From Trochalopteron elliotii (Eukaryota > Chordata > Aves > Passeriformes > Leiothrichidae): 64,000 nt of DNA. The notes under the pieces are model-generated. The model searched no databases. It was not told where the DNA came from and was given only the letters and a program-made list of their open reading frames with translations. The stretch spans positions 1,826,241 to 1,890,240 of the forward strand of contig JANPWX010020040.1 of NCBI GenBank assembly GCA_024734555.1. The letters run 5' to 3'. The first letter of the stretch is position 1, and every line of letters starts with the position of its first letter. Shown in pieces: positions 1 through 14,600 of the stretch. The position numbers and the translations under genes were made by a program.

Positions 1-4914
<4,914 letters not shown>

Positions 4915-5054
4915 CTGCTGCCCTCTCAGACCTCCTGTACCTCTATCAGGATCCATGGAAACAGAAGCAACAGCTACAGGCACCTTCAGTTCAGTTTGAC
5001 CTGTCTGATATTTTGGCAAACATCTCGTTCTTAAATTTCCCTTTGTAGACACTC
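4915..5054 (-). CDS. KIAA1328: KIAA1328 (hinderin) internal exon
   Basis: On the minus strand an acceptor (CTTTACAG-like, reading ...TTTACAG) leads into 140 nt of open frame closed by a GTCAGT donor after CAG. It enters with two bases of a split codon and leaves in phase 0. The peptide begins VSTKGNLRTRCLPKYQTG and continues QTELKVPVAVASVSMDPDRG. This aligns by eye with the low-complexity region of human KIAA1328 ahead of the SLKDLC block, for example the G-(I/V)-S-x-x-G-N-(V/L)-R stretch. Both phases match the neighbouring exons, which is the main support. Confidence 0.82.
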
Positions 5055-6741
5055 CTGTAAATGAAAGACAAGTAGAACATGCAGATTACAAAGTGAAAAT
5101 GAACCCTATTCTTGCCTTGTACAGCCAGACTTCCACAAAGACAACCTTGCAGCTCTTTTTTTGAGAAGAATGAGCTCCTCAGGAATATGTCTGCAGTTTT
5201 CCACTCCCAGCCTCTCACTCCATACAAAATTTTATTAAGATGAATGCATCAGCAGTAAAAGAGGTGCATGGCACTGAAGCACACCCAGCCACAATAAACA
5301 TTTCGTAAATTCTGAAATGTACATTACGTCTCCAGACTGAAATTCAGTGCAAATAAACACCATTTGATTAAGATGCAAAAGCATAAAATTGAGCTTCTGC
5401 TTTTATACCCAAAAACAGTAAGGAACCAACCAGCAGTAAAGCCAGTAAAAGTACCACTCATATAATAAAATACCAATTTTTCTGTTACACAGCTAACCTA
5501 CTGATGCTCAGGCTGCTTGTTCCTTTCAGGACCAGGCATCAGTAACACTGATGTGCAACACTGCAGTGCACACTCCACAGATCATTTGTCAAACACTTCC
5601 TGCCATGATTAGAATTAGATGACCACTACAAATGGTAAGAACATGAAAGCACTTAAAATCCTGATACTGCAATTCTAAAGTGCCAACACTGACATTGACA
5701 CTAACACTAAAACTTCCTAGGGCCAGATTAAAGCCCATAGTTACTTGATAATGCCTCAAGGTTTTGACTGGTCAGAAGTGCAAAAAAGTTTTGAACAAAA
5801 AATATTAACTTCATCCTAGCAGATCAACTACATTTATTTGGGTAAATTATTTCAGAAGTGTACCAGCAATTCAAGTGAAAGAACTAAATTATAAACTCTA
5901 ATATTTCATGCTCATACACAAGGGAAAACAATGGTCCTGAAATTCTTTTCCACAGAAGTGGTAGAAAACTACCCAGAGTGAATCCATTTCCATCATTTAG
6001 GATCACTGCTTTCTTTCCAGGGCACAGAGAAAAACAGTCTAACATCACCTGGCTTAAAAATCTCTGCATGTGTTTTGTAGTTGAACACAGATGTTTGGCC
6101 ACTAGTTTTGAAGGGTAAACCACGCTACCCCAAACCTAAAGAGTACAACTCCGCAAAACTTGTAACTGCTGGATGACACACACAATTTCAGTCTAGAATG
6201 AGCCATCCCAGATACGTTTCCAGGACCTCATGTCACTTTAAGAGCTGTGTTTCAAAACAATTAAGGGAATTCTGAAGGGGAACTAAGAACATTCAGCTTT
6301 TTGCCACCGATGTACACAAGTATGCACTCAGTAAATCAAGGTCAAAAGAACTAATGAAAAAAAAAATAATTGCTTTATCTGCACACAATGAATCTTCATT
6401 TCAATTGATATCGTCAAAATTTACAAAAGATCTAACACCTCTAATGCTTCAACATTCCTTCAAGACCACATTAAAAGTTCAGCTTGCCTTATAAATTGGA
6501 TAAAGCTATGCTGTACCTGCAACAGAAACAATTCCCCTGGAACTGTTTATCTTATACAGTATGCTTATCTAACCAGCAGAGCATAAATCCTCTGCTATAA
6601 TCATATATGTCCTATTACAACTTATGATGACTCCCAACCTCACACACACTTAAGTACACAAACCACATACCTGAGAAGACATCACAAATTTTGTCATGCA
6701 CAGGAAAGAAACCTTTGTTTATGTCTATTAGAAGGTCATAC
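5055..6741 (-). other. KIAA1328 intron
   Basis: This is a 1.7-kb AT-rich intron between the exons at 6821-6742 and 5054-4915. No repeat family or extra exon was recognised in it. Confidence 0.55.
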
Positions 6742-6821
6742 CTGAAACAGATACCAGCGGATCTTCATCAGAAGCTGCATGTGGCTTTGTTAAAGGAAAT
6801 GAAAAGAGTGCACGCTTGGCT
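6742..6821 (-). CDS. KIAA1328: KIAA1328 (hinderin) probable second coding exon, acceptor uncertain
   Basis: On the minus strand an open frame ends at ...DEDPLVSVSG with a GTATGA donor at 6742, leaving one base that joins the next exon to read VSVSGVSTKG. The frame upstream contains TAA at 6826-6824, just after a good-looking CAG acceptor at 6832. To stay open, the exon must start after the TAA, for example at 6821 following AAAG, or the CAG-started exon must be untranslated at its 5' end. The peptide RAKRALFSFPLTKPHAASDE resembles the acidic SDEE region of human KIAA1328. The 3' border is firm and the 5' border is not. Confidence 0.6.
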
Positions 6822-7606
6822 CTTTAAACAGGACTGTAAAAAGAAGTATTTCGTCTCTTAATCTTACACAGCTGTTGATAAGAAAACAGTCAACATTTTC
6901 GGAGAAAGAAAAACAAGGAAAATCTGGTTAGGAAAAAAAAATCACCACAGAGATTGCTAAAACAAAAGGCCTTACTCCTTCTTCACTGTGCATTAACTTT
7001 CAGCCTGTAAAGATTATCTTAGAGGTCACCTTTGCAGAAGATCCCAGGGACCAGCCCCAGTCACAAGAGCAATTACTAAGATAATGAACTAATAATATTT
7101 ATTTAAATTTAAATAGTTTATCATTATATAGGGAATATCTTGATGTGTAGGGAGAGCAAATTCTGAAACAGTGTTTATTTGATACTGCAATGAAATCCAT
7201 TTTGGGCAATCCATTCTAAGAAACATAAATGAGGATATATGCAAAAGGTTTCAAACTGGTCATTCTCATCTGATCATCACATGATGAGTAATACATAAAA
7301 GCCTGAGGACTAAATTTCTTTAAGAAGTCTCAAGAACTTTCAAATATCCCAGAGGTTTAGCTATTGAATTACTTAACCACAGAACACACTTTAAAATCTG
7401 AAATAACAGGGCACCATATTATTTGTGCTGTTAGCAGTCACTTGTGACTGTTAGTAGTCACTGAACTTGAATCCCTGTCTCCTAAAGGCCACTAAAAATA
7501 AGATTCAATATAACCCAGGGAAGGGTGTAAATCATACTGTCTTCCTTAAAGAAGCAGTTTCATTTAGCTGAATGTAAAGATTGTTATTCCCACATAAATA
7601 ACTAAC

Positions 7607-7611
7607 ATACT
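7607..7611. repeat. Left target-site duplication of the solo LTR
   Basis: The bases atact stand immediately before the LTR's terminal TG and recur exactly after its terminal CA at 8178-8182. Confidence 0.85.
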
Positions 7612-8177
7612 TGTGGCTTAATCCCAGCCAGCAACTCAGTACCACACAGTCACTCCCTGTCTACCTTGCTGACCCAAGTGGGGAAGAAAATCAGAGAAAA
7701 ACAGTAAACTTCATGGGCAGAGATAAGAAAAGCTTAATAATTGAAACAAAATAAAATAAAATAGGATAATAATACTAATTGCAACATAAAGGGAAGAGGG
7801 AGAGAGAATTAAAACCCAAAAAAAACAAGTGATGCACAGTATAGCTGCTCACTGAGCAATGCCCAGCCCTTTCCCCAGCAGGAACTGGCAGCTCCCAGCC
7901 AACACTCCTCAGTTTATGTACTGGACATGATGTTCTGTTATGGAACCTCCCTTTGGCCAGTTCTGGTCAGCTCTCCTGGACATGATCCCTCCCAGCTTCT
8001 TCTGCATCTGCTCGCTGGCAGAGCATGGGTCACTCAAGTCCATGTTTCTGATTAAGCACTGCTGAGCAACATCCAAAACATCAGCATGTTATCAGCATTA
8101 TCCTCATGCTAAATACAAAACACGGCATACCAAATACAAGGGAAAAAATTAATTCTATTCCAGCTGAAACCAGGGCA
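7612..8177 (-). mobile_element. Solo LTR of an endogenous retrovirus with 5-bp target duplication
   Basis: A 566-bp block begins TGTGGCTTAATCCCAGCC and ends AGCTGAAACCAGGGCA on the plus strand, so it is bounded by TG...CA. It is flanked on both sides by the same five bases, atact (7607-7611 and 8178-8182). Read on the minus strand, the block begins with a TG(C/T)CCTGGTTTCAGCTGG-type start that I recall from a common songbird LTR. The minus strand carries a TATA-like TACATAAAC near 7920 and then an A/T-rich region with poly-A-type signals. There is no internal retroviral sequence, so the copy is a recombined solo LTR. A 5-bp duplication fits ERV-L or some ERV1 elements. The family name is not certain. 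Confidence 0.88.
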
Positions 8178-10099
8178 ATACTAAAGTAGAAAACAAAAGC
8201 ACAAAATTCTCCTCCACTGTCTTTTGTTTATACCCCTTTATTTTCCTCAACCTTCTATGGTTGGACAATTAACTCAATTATCTAATTTCTGTAGTGTTAA
8301 CAGATAAATGCATTCAAGGTTTTGCAGCTGCATTCATACAGTAAAGTAAAATTGTGAAAGTGTTTCAGTGACCCTATACGAACTTTTGCCATAACTAAAA
8401 TTTGATTCTGATACCCCTATCTCAAAAACTTAATTTAGTAAATTACCACACAGTGGGGAAAATCAGGAAAAGTCTAGCAATTTCCCCCTGTGGATAGCAA
8501 CTTCAATCAACACCCATTGTCTGTCACACAACTGGTACTTGTCACACTGGTAGGGCCTGATGGCAGGCTCACTTATGATCTTGTTGATGCACTTTATCGC
8601 TTGTAAACAATTACCACTCATCAGCCTCACAACAGTTTAAGAACACATTCAGTGAGTACTGCTGTCAAAGCCAGCTCTCTCTACAAACACTGAGAGCATT
8701 TCTGTTCTCACTTGTGAGCTGCAGCCCACCATCTCCAGCTGCCAGAACACACCATGGGGGCATAGCACGAACGGGGCGAGGAAGCCGAGCAAACTCCACG
8801 AGGAAGGCACTGCGCGTACCCTCTTCAAAAAGCACTAAAGTGGAAAAAAAGCCCGAGTCTGGACCACAGCCCAGGCCAAACATCTGTGTCAGCAGAACCA
8901 CAACAGCAAGCTGCAGGGTACTGAGAAGTGTATGTTCAGCTCACACTACTTCAGGAAACAACAAACTTCAACACAGGCAGTTCCTACTCAACTGACATAT
9001 GGTTAATCTGTGTGTCAACACATGGCTATAGGAAATAAAATGATCTGCCTAAACAACATCCTGCTTTAGACTGTGCCTCTGGTATTGCCAGCTGTTGTGG
9101 ATAACTTTCTAGTAGCAGAATGCAACGACTAGTCGAAATTGTCGCTGTTACTCCCCCCAGCTACCAGGACAACTCTCCTGATGAAGCTTTGCAGCCCAGA
9201 GTATTAGAACGCAAAGTTAGAGCAGGCTAACTCAATCAGCTGAACTGAAAATCACAGTGACTCAGAGGCTGATTCAAAAGCAATGTCCTTGCCTCAGAGC
9301 AAGAGACTGAGGACAGCATCAGCATCAACCTTTCAACATGAATCCACTGCAACGTGCCTCCCAAGACTGTAGGTGTAGTATCATAGACTTTGTACCACCA
9401 CAACTAAAGTTCAGTGCAACAGCAGAGAGAGGCACTGGACAAACTCAATTCCTGAGTACAGCTCACCTATACAACCTGCCTTTCTGGGCTAAGTCAATTC
9501 AACAATGATGGAGAGAATTTCAGTTTTCCAAAGGTATTAAACCAATCTACCAAATTCCCCACGCAGTCCTCTTTTTTTAAAAGCATACACTACCATTATT
9601 TTTAAGTTGTGCCATGTGCTTTTCTAAGAATTTAAACTTTTTGAAGATCAGATGCAAGACTGCCTATTCACCAAAACATGTAAAATGGAAATGGTTTTCA
9701 GAAAGAACTTAATTGCTTGGAATATCATGACGGACAAGACCACTGCTGGGCTCAATAAACCATATTTAGTCTTGGGAAACAACCTGTTCACTGACAGACT
9801 GTCAATGTAATTGTATTGACACCTCCACAACTGAGCAGAATATTGACAGTGCGACAATAGTACCAGTATGCGCCACACACCTTCATCCCATTCTCAGCAC
9901 AGAAAAAGTTACAGACAATCTTTTTTACTTTACACAGATGGGAAATCATAACAATGTGCTCCCTAAAATGGCCATGGGATGGCTGGCCCGTTTCACCTGC
10001 ACATTGCCACAGGGGGTGCTGAGTCAAACATAAATAAAATAGCACACACATACTCTTCTTTCCAATCACTTTCAGTCGATGCTGAAATCCCACTCTCAG

Positions 10100-10470
10100 T
10101 CTAACAGCAATGCCTCAAACCCCTCATAACTGGAACGAAATTGTCAACTTCTAAATTTCCACCAGGCCAGACTGACAGTTCTACCCCAAAGACTTCAAGT
10201 CGCTGAGCCTCCAACTCAGCCACACAAGCCCAAACATCAACAGCAGCTCTTGGTTCTCTGAGCCACACAACCACATCTCTCCCTAGCCAGGCTTGTACAG
10301 GCTGAGTTCCCAATACCACAGCAACCATCCACTCCATCTACGTGTCCAGTCCCACGTAGTCTCCCACAATAGAAGCCTGCAGGTCCTCTGCAGATGAAAC
10401 GACCCCAACCTCACACTCTTCCCTCACAGACAGAGCCCTCCAAGTGCCACAAAGGGTCACCCAAAATGTT
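10100..10470 (-). mobile_element. Possible endogenous retrovirus leader remnant
   Basis: On the minus strand, near 10470-10445, the sequence ACATTTTGGGTGACCC resembles the end of an LTR followed by a TTTGGTGACCC-type tRNA primer binding site. It is followed by a GC-richer leader and, at 10337-10101, an open frame of 78 codons with no recognised homolog. No LTR was found beside it. This could equally be unique intronic sequence. Confidence 0.25.
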
Positions 10471-10544
10471 GTGCTTGTAGTCAAGCTTAGGTGCTAGTCA
10501 CGACAGACACATCTCTTCCCTGCTCAGCTTCTAGCCTCAGTTTC

Positions 10545-10915
10545 AAAAATTCCAGAATCAACGAGGTTGGAAAAGACCTCTGAGATCATCGAGCCCAACC
10601 TATAACTGGACACCACCATGTCAACCACTGAGTGCCAGGTCCCGTCTTTCCTTAAATACCTCCAGGGACAGTGACTCCACCGCCTCCCTGGGCAGCCCGC
10701 TCCAATGCCCAATCATCCTTTCTGTGAACAAATGCTTTCTAATGTCCAACCTAAACCTTTCATGGAGCAGCTTAAGACTGTGTCCTCTTGTCGGTTCACT
10801 TGTTACCTGGGAGAAGAGCCCGACCGCCAACCTCCTGTCAGCAGTTGTAGAGTGCGACACGGTCACTCCCGAGCCTCCTTTTCTCCGGCCTGTACAACCT
10901 CATTCCATTGATTCC
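10545..10915 (-). mobile_element. CR1 LINE 3'-end fragment, antisense to plus strand
   Basis: The plus strand reads 'gaggttggaaaagacctctgagatcatcgagcccaacc' in pattern, then 'tccagggacagtgactccacc', 'ctgggcagcccgctcc', 'cttaagactgtgtcctcttg' and 'cctccttttctccggcctg'. This is the reverse complement of a CR1 3' region. The fragment lies next to the shared KIAA1328-TPGS2 promoter. Confidence 0.85.
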
Positions 10916-11221
10916 CTTAAAAGTTCCCATACTTGGCCCGGGATTTCACAGCTGGGTCACACTGAAGAGGACTTACGACCCTCCCTTATCTCCCAGCTCA
11001 CTTTTACCTTGAAATCACGCGTACCCCCTACAAACCAGCAAACACCCAATCCCTCTCGCCAAGAAAAGCCGTCCCCACACTCACCAACGGAGCCCCCACA
11101 CAGCCTCTGCCATAGCCACAGACCCCCACCCGACCAACAGCACTGCCCCGGCTCCACGCCAAACCCCCCGGAAAGTCGCCCCACACGCCCCTAGCGGCCC
11201 CGCCCACCGTAGTCCCCTCAC

Positions 11222-11295
11222 ACCGAGCCCCCGGCAAGGATACAGCCCCGGCCCCAGGGACCACCTCCACCCACACCGGCGGCCGCCGCCGCCAT
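11222..11295 (-). CDS. KIAA1328: KIAA1328 tentative first coding exon
   Basis: An ATG at 11295 sits in the strong context AAGATGGCGG, which is also a YY1 site, and opens a frame MAAAAAGVGGGGPWGRG that continues CILAGGS. A GTGAGG donor after 11222 leaves two bases that would join the exon at 6821 in frame. The donor's last exon base is T, which is unfavourable. A competing start at about 11113 gives MAEAVWGLR with a very good GTGAGT donor, but its two-base remainder TG followed by the A at 6821 would make a TGA stop. I prefer the first model on phase alone. Confidence 0.35.
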
Positions 11296-11299
11296 CTTG
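11288..11299. promoter_or_regulatory. YY1-type site over the KIAA1328 start
   Basis: GCCGCCATCTTG is a textbook YY1 site. On the minus strand it reads CAAGATGGCGGC and contains the proposed KIAA1328 start codon, a common layout in TATA-less divergent promoters. Confidence 0.7.
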
Positions 11300-11386
11300 A
11301 AACAGCCGCCACTTCCCGCATATCCCCGCCGCCCCCACCGGCTCTCGCCGCCCATTGGCTGTCTGCGCCGGAGGCACGCTATGAAT

Positions 11387-11408
11387 TGCGGGGCATGTCG
11401 GGAATCGT
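11387..11408 (-). promoter_or_regulatory. ZNF143/Staf-like site, minus orientation
   Basis: The minus strand reads ACGATTCCCGACATGCCCCGCA in pattern. This is close to the TTCCCAGCATGCCCTGCG core of the ZNF143 (Staf) motif and points toward KIAA1328. It pairs with a second, opposite copy at 11463-11487. Confidence 0.65.
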
Positions 11409-11454
11409 CGTTCTCTGAGCTCTAGCCGCCCCCATGGGCCGACGGGGGCAGCAC

Positions 11455-11461
11455 CCGGAAG
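11455..11461 (+). promoter_or_regulatory. ETS-type site CCGGAAG
   Basis: CCGGAAG is the core bound by GABPA and other ETS factors. It abuts the plus-orientation ZNF143-like site. Confidence 0.55.
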
Positions 11462-11462
11462 A

Positions 11463-11487
11463 ACTATTGTTCCCAGCATGCCCTGCG
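11463..11487 (+). promoter_or_regulatory. ZNF143/Staf-like site, plus orientation
   Basis: ACTATTGTTCCCAGCATGCC followed by CTGCG matches the long ZNF143 motif (ACTACAATTCCCAGCATGCC type) at nearly every position. It lies 80 bp ahead of the TPGS2 start codon. The ATG inside it (11478) would open an out-of-frame upstream reading frame if transcripts begin further upstream. Confidence 0.75.
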
Positions 11488-11566
11488 GCTACGGGGCAGT
11501 AAGAAGGACAGAAAGGCATTGTTCCCTGTTGGACTGGATAGAGGCAGGAAGAGGGTCCCGCGGAGG

Positions 11567-11639
11567 ATGGAGGAAAAACTCCCCACCGGCATCAAGCCCT
11601 ACTTGGACAAGCTCACCCTGGGCGTCACAAGGATATTGG
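11567..11639 (+). CDS. TPGS2: TPGS2 exon 1 (coding part)
   Basis: The ATG has A at -3 and G at +4. The exon encodes MEEKLPTGIKPYLDKLTLGV and TRIL, then one base of a Glu codon, and ends at a GTGAGT donor. Peptide and exit phase match the exon at 16589. Confidence 0.95.
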
Positions 11640-14600
11640 GTGAGTGGCGGTGAGCTACAGCCCCACGGGGCGGGGGCAGGCCGGGGGCGGGGGGAGCCAC
11701 CCGGTTGTCACGGCCCCTCCTGTGAATCGCGCAGCTGAGCGGCCTATGCACAAACAGACACATCCTCATCTCTGGAAGCAACGGCAGGAATCCCGAATCT
11801 CTCGACTTTAAAATTTTCATAAAGGTCAGAGAAGGAGAAGGTGGTGTTTTATGAAAAACCATGGAATCACTGAATCTTAAAAGGTGGGAAGAGACCGCAA
11901 AGATCATCCAGTCCCAACCCTGATGCCACGGACAGCTTCCACTAGATCAGGTTGCTCAAGGCCTTATCTAGCCTGGCCTTGAACACTGCCAGGGGTGGAC
12001 ATCCCCAGCTTCTCTGGGCAAGCCCTCCAGTGTCTCACCACCCTCAAAGTAAAGATTTTGTTCCTAATACCCAACCTAAATTTCATCTCTTTCAATTGGT
12101 ATCCATTACTCCTTGTCTTGTCACTACAGCTCATTACATAGTGAAGAGTCCCTCTCCAGCTTCCCTCTAGGCCCCCTCCAGATATTGCAGTGTTCCTATG
12201 AGGTGTCCACACAGCCTTCCTGTGTAAATCGTGCCTAAATTTGACCCTCTGTGGTAATGTGGGGTCAGCAGGGAGTGTGCCCCATGAAGAGGAGTTCAGC
12301 ATGATGCAGTGTTCTGGTAGAAGGCTGGTTTGTGAATCTGCTCAGGATCAGATCCCCGTAAATAGTTGCCCTGCAGCTCATTCCCGCAGTGTGAGACTTG
12401 TTCCACAAAATGCCCTGCTTGCCATTTCCAGGTTTTGCTCAGATCTTGAGCCTTCTTGCATCCCCTCATCTCTCTTTGAAATTCAGCAGGAGTGCAAGGC
12501 ATGCAAAGGAAGAGTTCTCAGACAAAATTTTACTCATATCAGTGGAATCACAAGGATTTGTGCAAATATTTGTGTGTGCAAAGGATTTCAGGATTAGACC
12601 TTTCATACCTCAGCAGCACAGAGCACAGGACTGTCTTTTTTGTAAGGCTAGAAAGCCATACATCTATCCCAAACCATGTGTACAACAAGATTACAAGTTG
12701 CAGTCTTGCAATTTCTTCCTGGGAATTTTAGAGCCAAAACTGAGCTCTGTAATCATCTCACCCAGCGCTGCATTGCAGGACAATGAGTTTCACCTGGTAA
12801 CTTCAGTGTCTCTATAGTTGTACATGGGTTTGGATAGCAGCTCAAACAGATGAGATTAAAAGATCAGGGTTAGATTCTTTCTCTGATCTTCAGTGAAGAC
12901 AGGATTTCACCCTCAATCTCTGATCAGTGTTGTCATACTGATTTATTATTGGACTTCTTGAGGGGGAGTGGGTGGATTTTTTTTCTGTTTGTTTGTTTTG
13001 TTAATTGTGAGGTCAGGATAACATTAAATCTACTGTGTGAATGTAACTGATGATCATCATCACTGCAAAAGCTTCTTTGTGATGCCTTAAGTTTTAGCTT
13101 TCATATTTTTCCAGATTCTGTACTGCATTGGTATATTACTCTGAACTTCACATAAAGTGTTAGCAAGTTCTCTTCACAGTTTAGTTAGAGAAAACAATCC
13201 TTTTCCAGGCAGAGAACCACAGACACCATTGCAGCTTCAGGCCCAAGTATAAACAATGGCAAATTGAGGAGAGCAAACTGGGAGGATGGGACTTCATAAC
13301 CTGAAGCTGCAATTGGACAATTAACCCCAATATGTACATGGACCAAAACTTTAAAAAGTTTGAAAACTTGTGACTTGGCATCCATCTTGGGTGGAGCCAC
13401 AGCTGGGTTCTTGTACTGCCCAAGGTGTATCTTTTGAAGACCTTTTTAATAAATACCTACTTTATTCCTTTAACACTGTCTAGCCTCTGTTCCAGGTAGC
13501 TTCACAAGGCATCATTTGAAGTAGCTCTTTTTAAAAAATGACTAGCCCTGCCCACATTTTTACCACCCTTAGATGTGTGACAGCTGTGAACTGTGTCCAA
13601 ATGTTTGTATGTTGCCATATAACTGTTTTGGGTAGCTGTCTACACCAGCACAACGTGGCAATGCAGGTATGGCTCTGAAAGTCCTGTAACATCCTTTTGA
13701 CACGGAAGGTGTTTCTTCATTTGTGTTTTCTTCTTTTTCTCTCAGTGTCTCTGACAACTTGTATTGTGCAATACAGCGATGTCCATCACAGTGATGTTTT
13801 ACTCCACTTCTTTTCTCTGTCTCTCCACACCTGCGAATTTGGCACATTTTTTCCAATTAAGTCATCCAAGGCATTTCAACTGCCCCACCAAATTAATTAG
13901 AATTGCTTAGCTAATTGGGAAACTTTACCACTCTGTTCAGTGCTTGTTTCTTTCAAATAACAGACGGTATTATTGCAAATAACAAAGGGTTTTCAGAACA
14001 ACACTATGCTCAATATTTAGTACTTACTAGAAACTATCTTACTTTAAATCTTTTGGAAAGTCTCATGAAGTCACTTGGTGTTTTCTGCCTAATGTAAAGT
14101 ACAATCAGGCATTGTTTTGTTGGTTTGGGCTTTTTTTTTACCTTTAGTCTCTGTGGAAGTCCCTACAAGAAGGGATTTTTCTCACAAGCATTGTGGAGGC
14201 TATACCATGAGGGAAAAAAGGGAGAGATCTTTCCCATTGCCAGTATGATTCATTTTGCTGAAGTTCTGTGAGTAACAGAAAATTCCAGAACGATTTGCTA
14301 TTCATAATTAACTCAGAATGGAAGTTGTTAGCTCCTCCAGACTGTCCAGGACAGAACCATACTTCACTGTTAGCACTCTCTGTTACGTAAGAAAATAACT
14401 ATTCAAATAGTTTTAAATTACACTGAAAGTTTAGCCAACTTACAGGCAGTATTAGCAGTACTGTAAAGACTGAAAATCCTGTGATTTGCTGCTTCAGCTT
14501 TATGTCACACCATTACATTGACTGTTTCTGATTCATACTGCAAAGTGTTTTTGGAAGCTTCCAGATGAAATGTCCTGAAAGTGAGGCAGAGTTTACTATG

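Larger units (their letters stand above)
6822..11221 (-). other. KIAA1328 first intron (predicted)
   Basis: This 4.4-kb stretch separates the promoter from the first clear exon. It contains a solo LTR (7612-8177), a possible retroviral leader remnant (about 10100-10470) and an antisense CR1 fragment (about 10545-10915). No other exon was recognised, but a small one could be missed. Confidence 0.5.
11050..11720. promoter_or_regulatory. CpG-rich divergent promoter of KIAA1328 and TPGS2
   Basis: Base composition changes sharply to GC- and CpG-rich between two AT-rich regions, and two genes start here in opposite directions. The interval between the proposed KIAA1328 ATG (11295, minus) and the TPGS2 ATG (11567, plus) is about 270 bp. 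It contains a YY1-type GCCGCCATCTTG, an ATTGG (inverted CCAAT) at 11354-11358, a CCGGAAG ETS-type site at 11455-11461 and two ZNF143-like sites. There is no TATA box. Human KIAA1328 and TPGS2 are also head to head, so the arrangement is ancient. Confidence 0.85.

Noticed and set aside
10724..11194. 156-codon plus-strand open frame
   Set aside because: Its first part is translated antisense CR1 and its Pro-rich remainder is the CpG-rich promoter read in one frame. No conserved motif or splice logic supports it.
11081..11479. 132-codon minus-strand open frame across the promoter
   Set aside because: GC-rich promoter DNA lacks stops. It spans the YY1 and ZNF143-like sites and resembles no known protein. 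Only small pieces could be KIAA1328 first exon.
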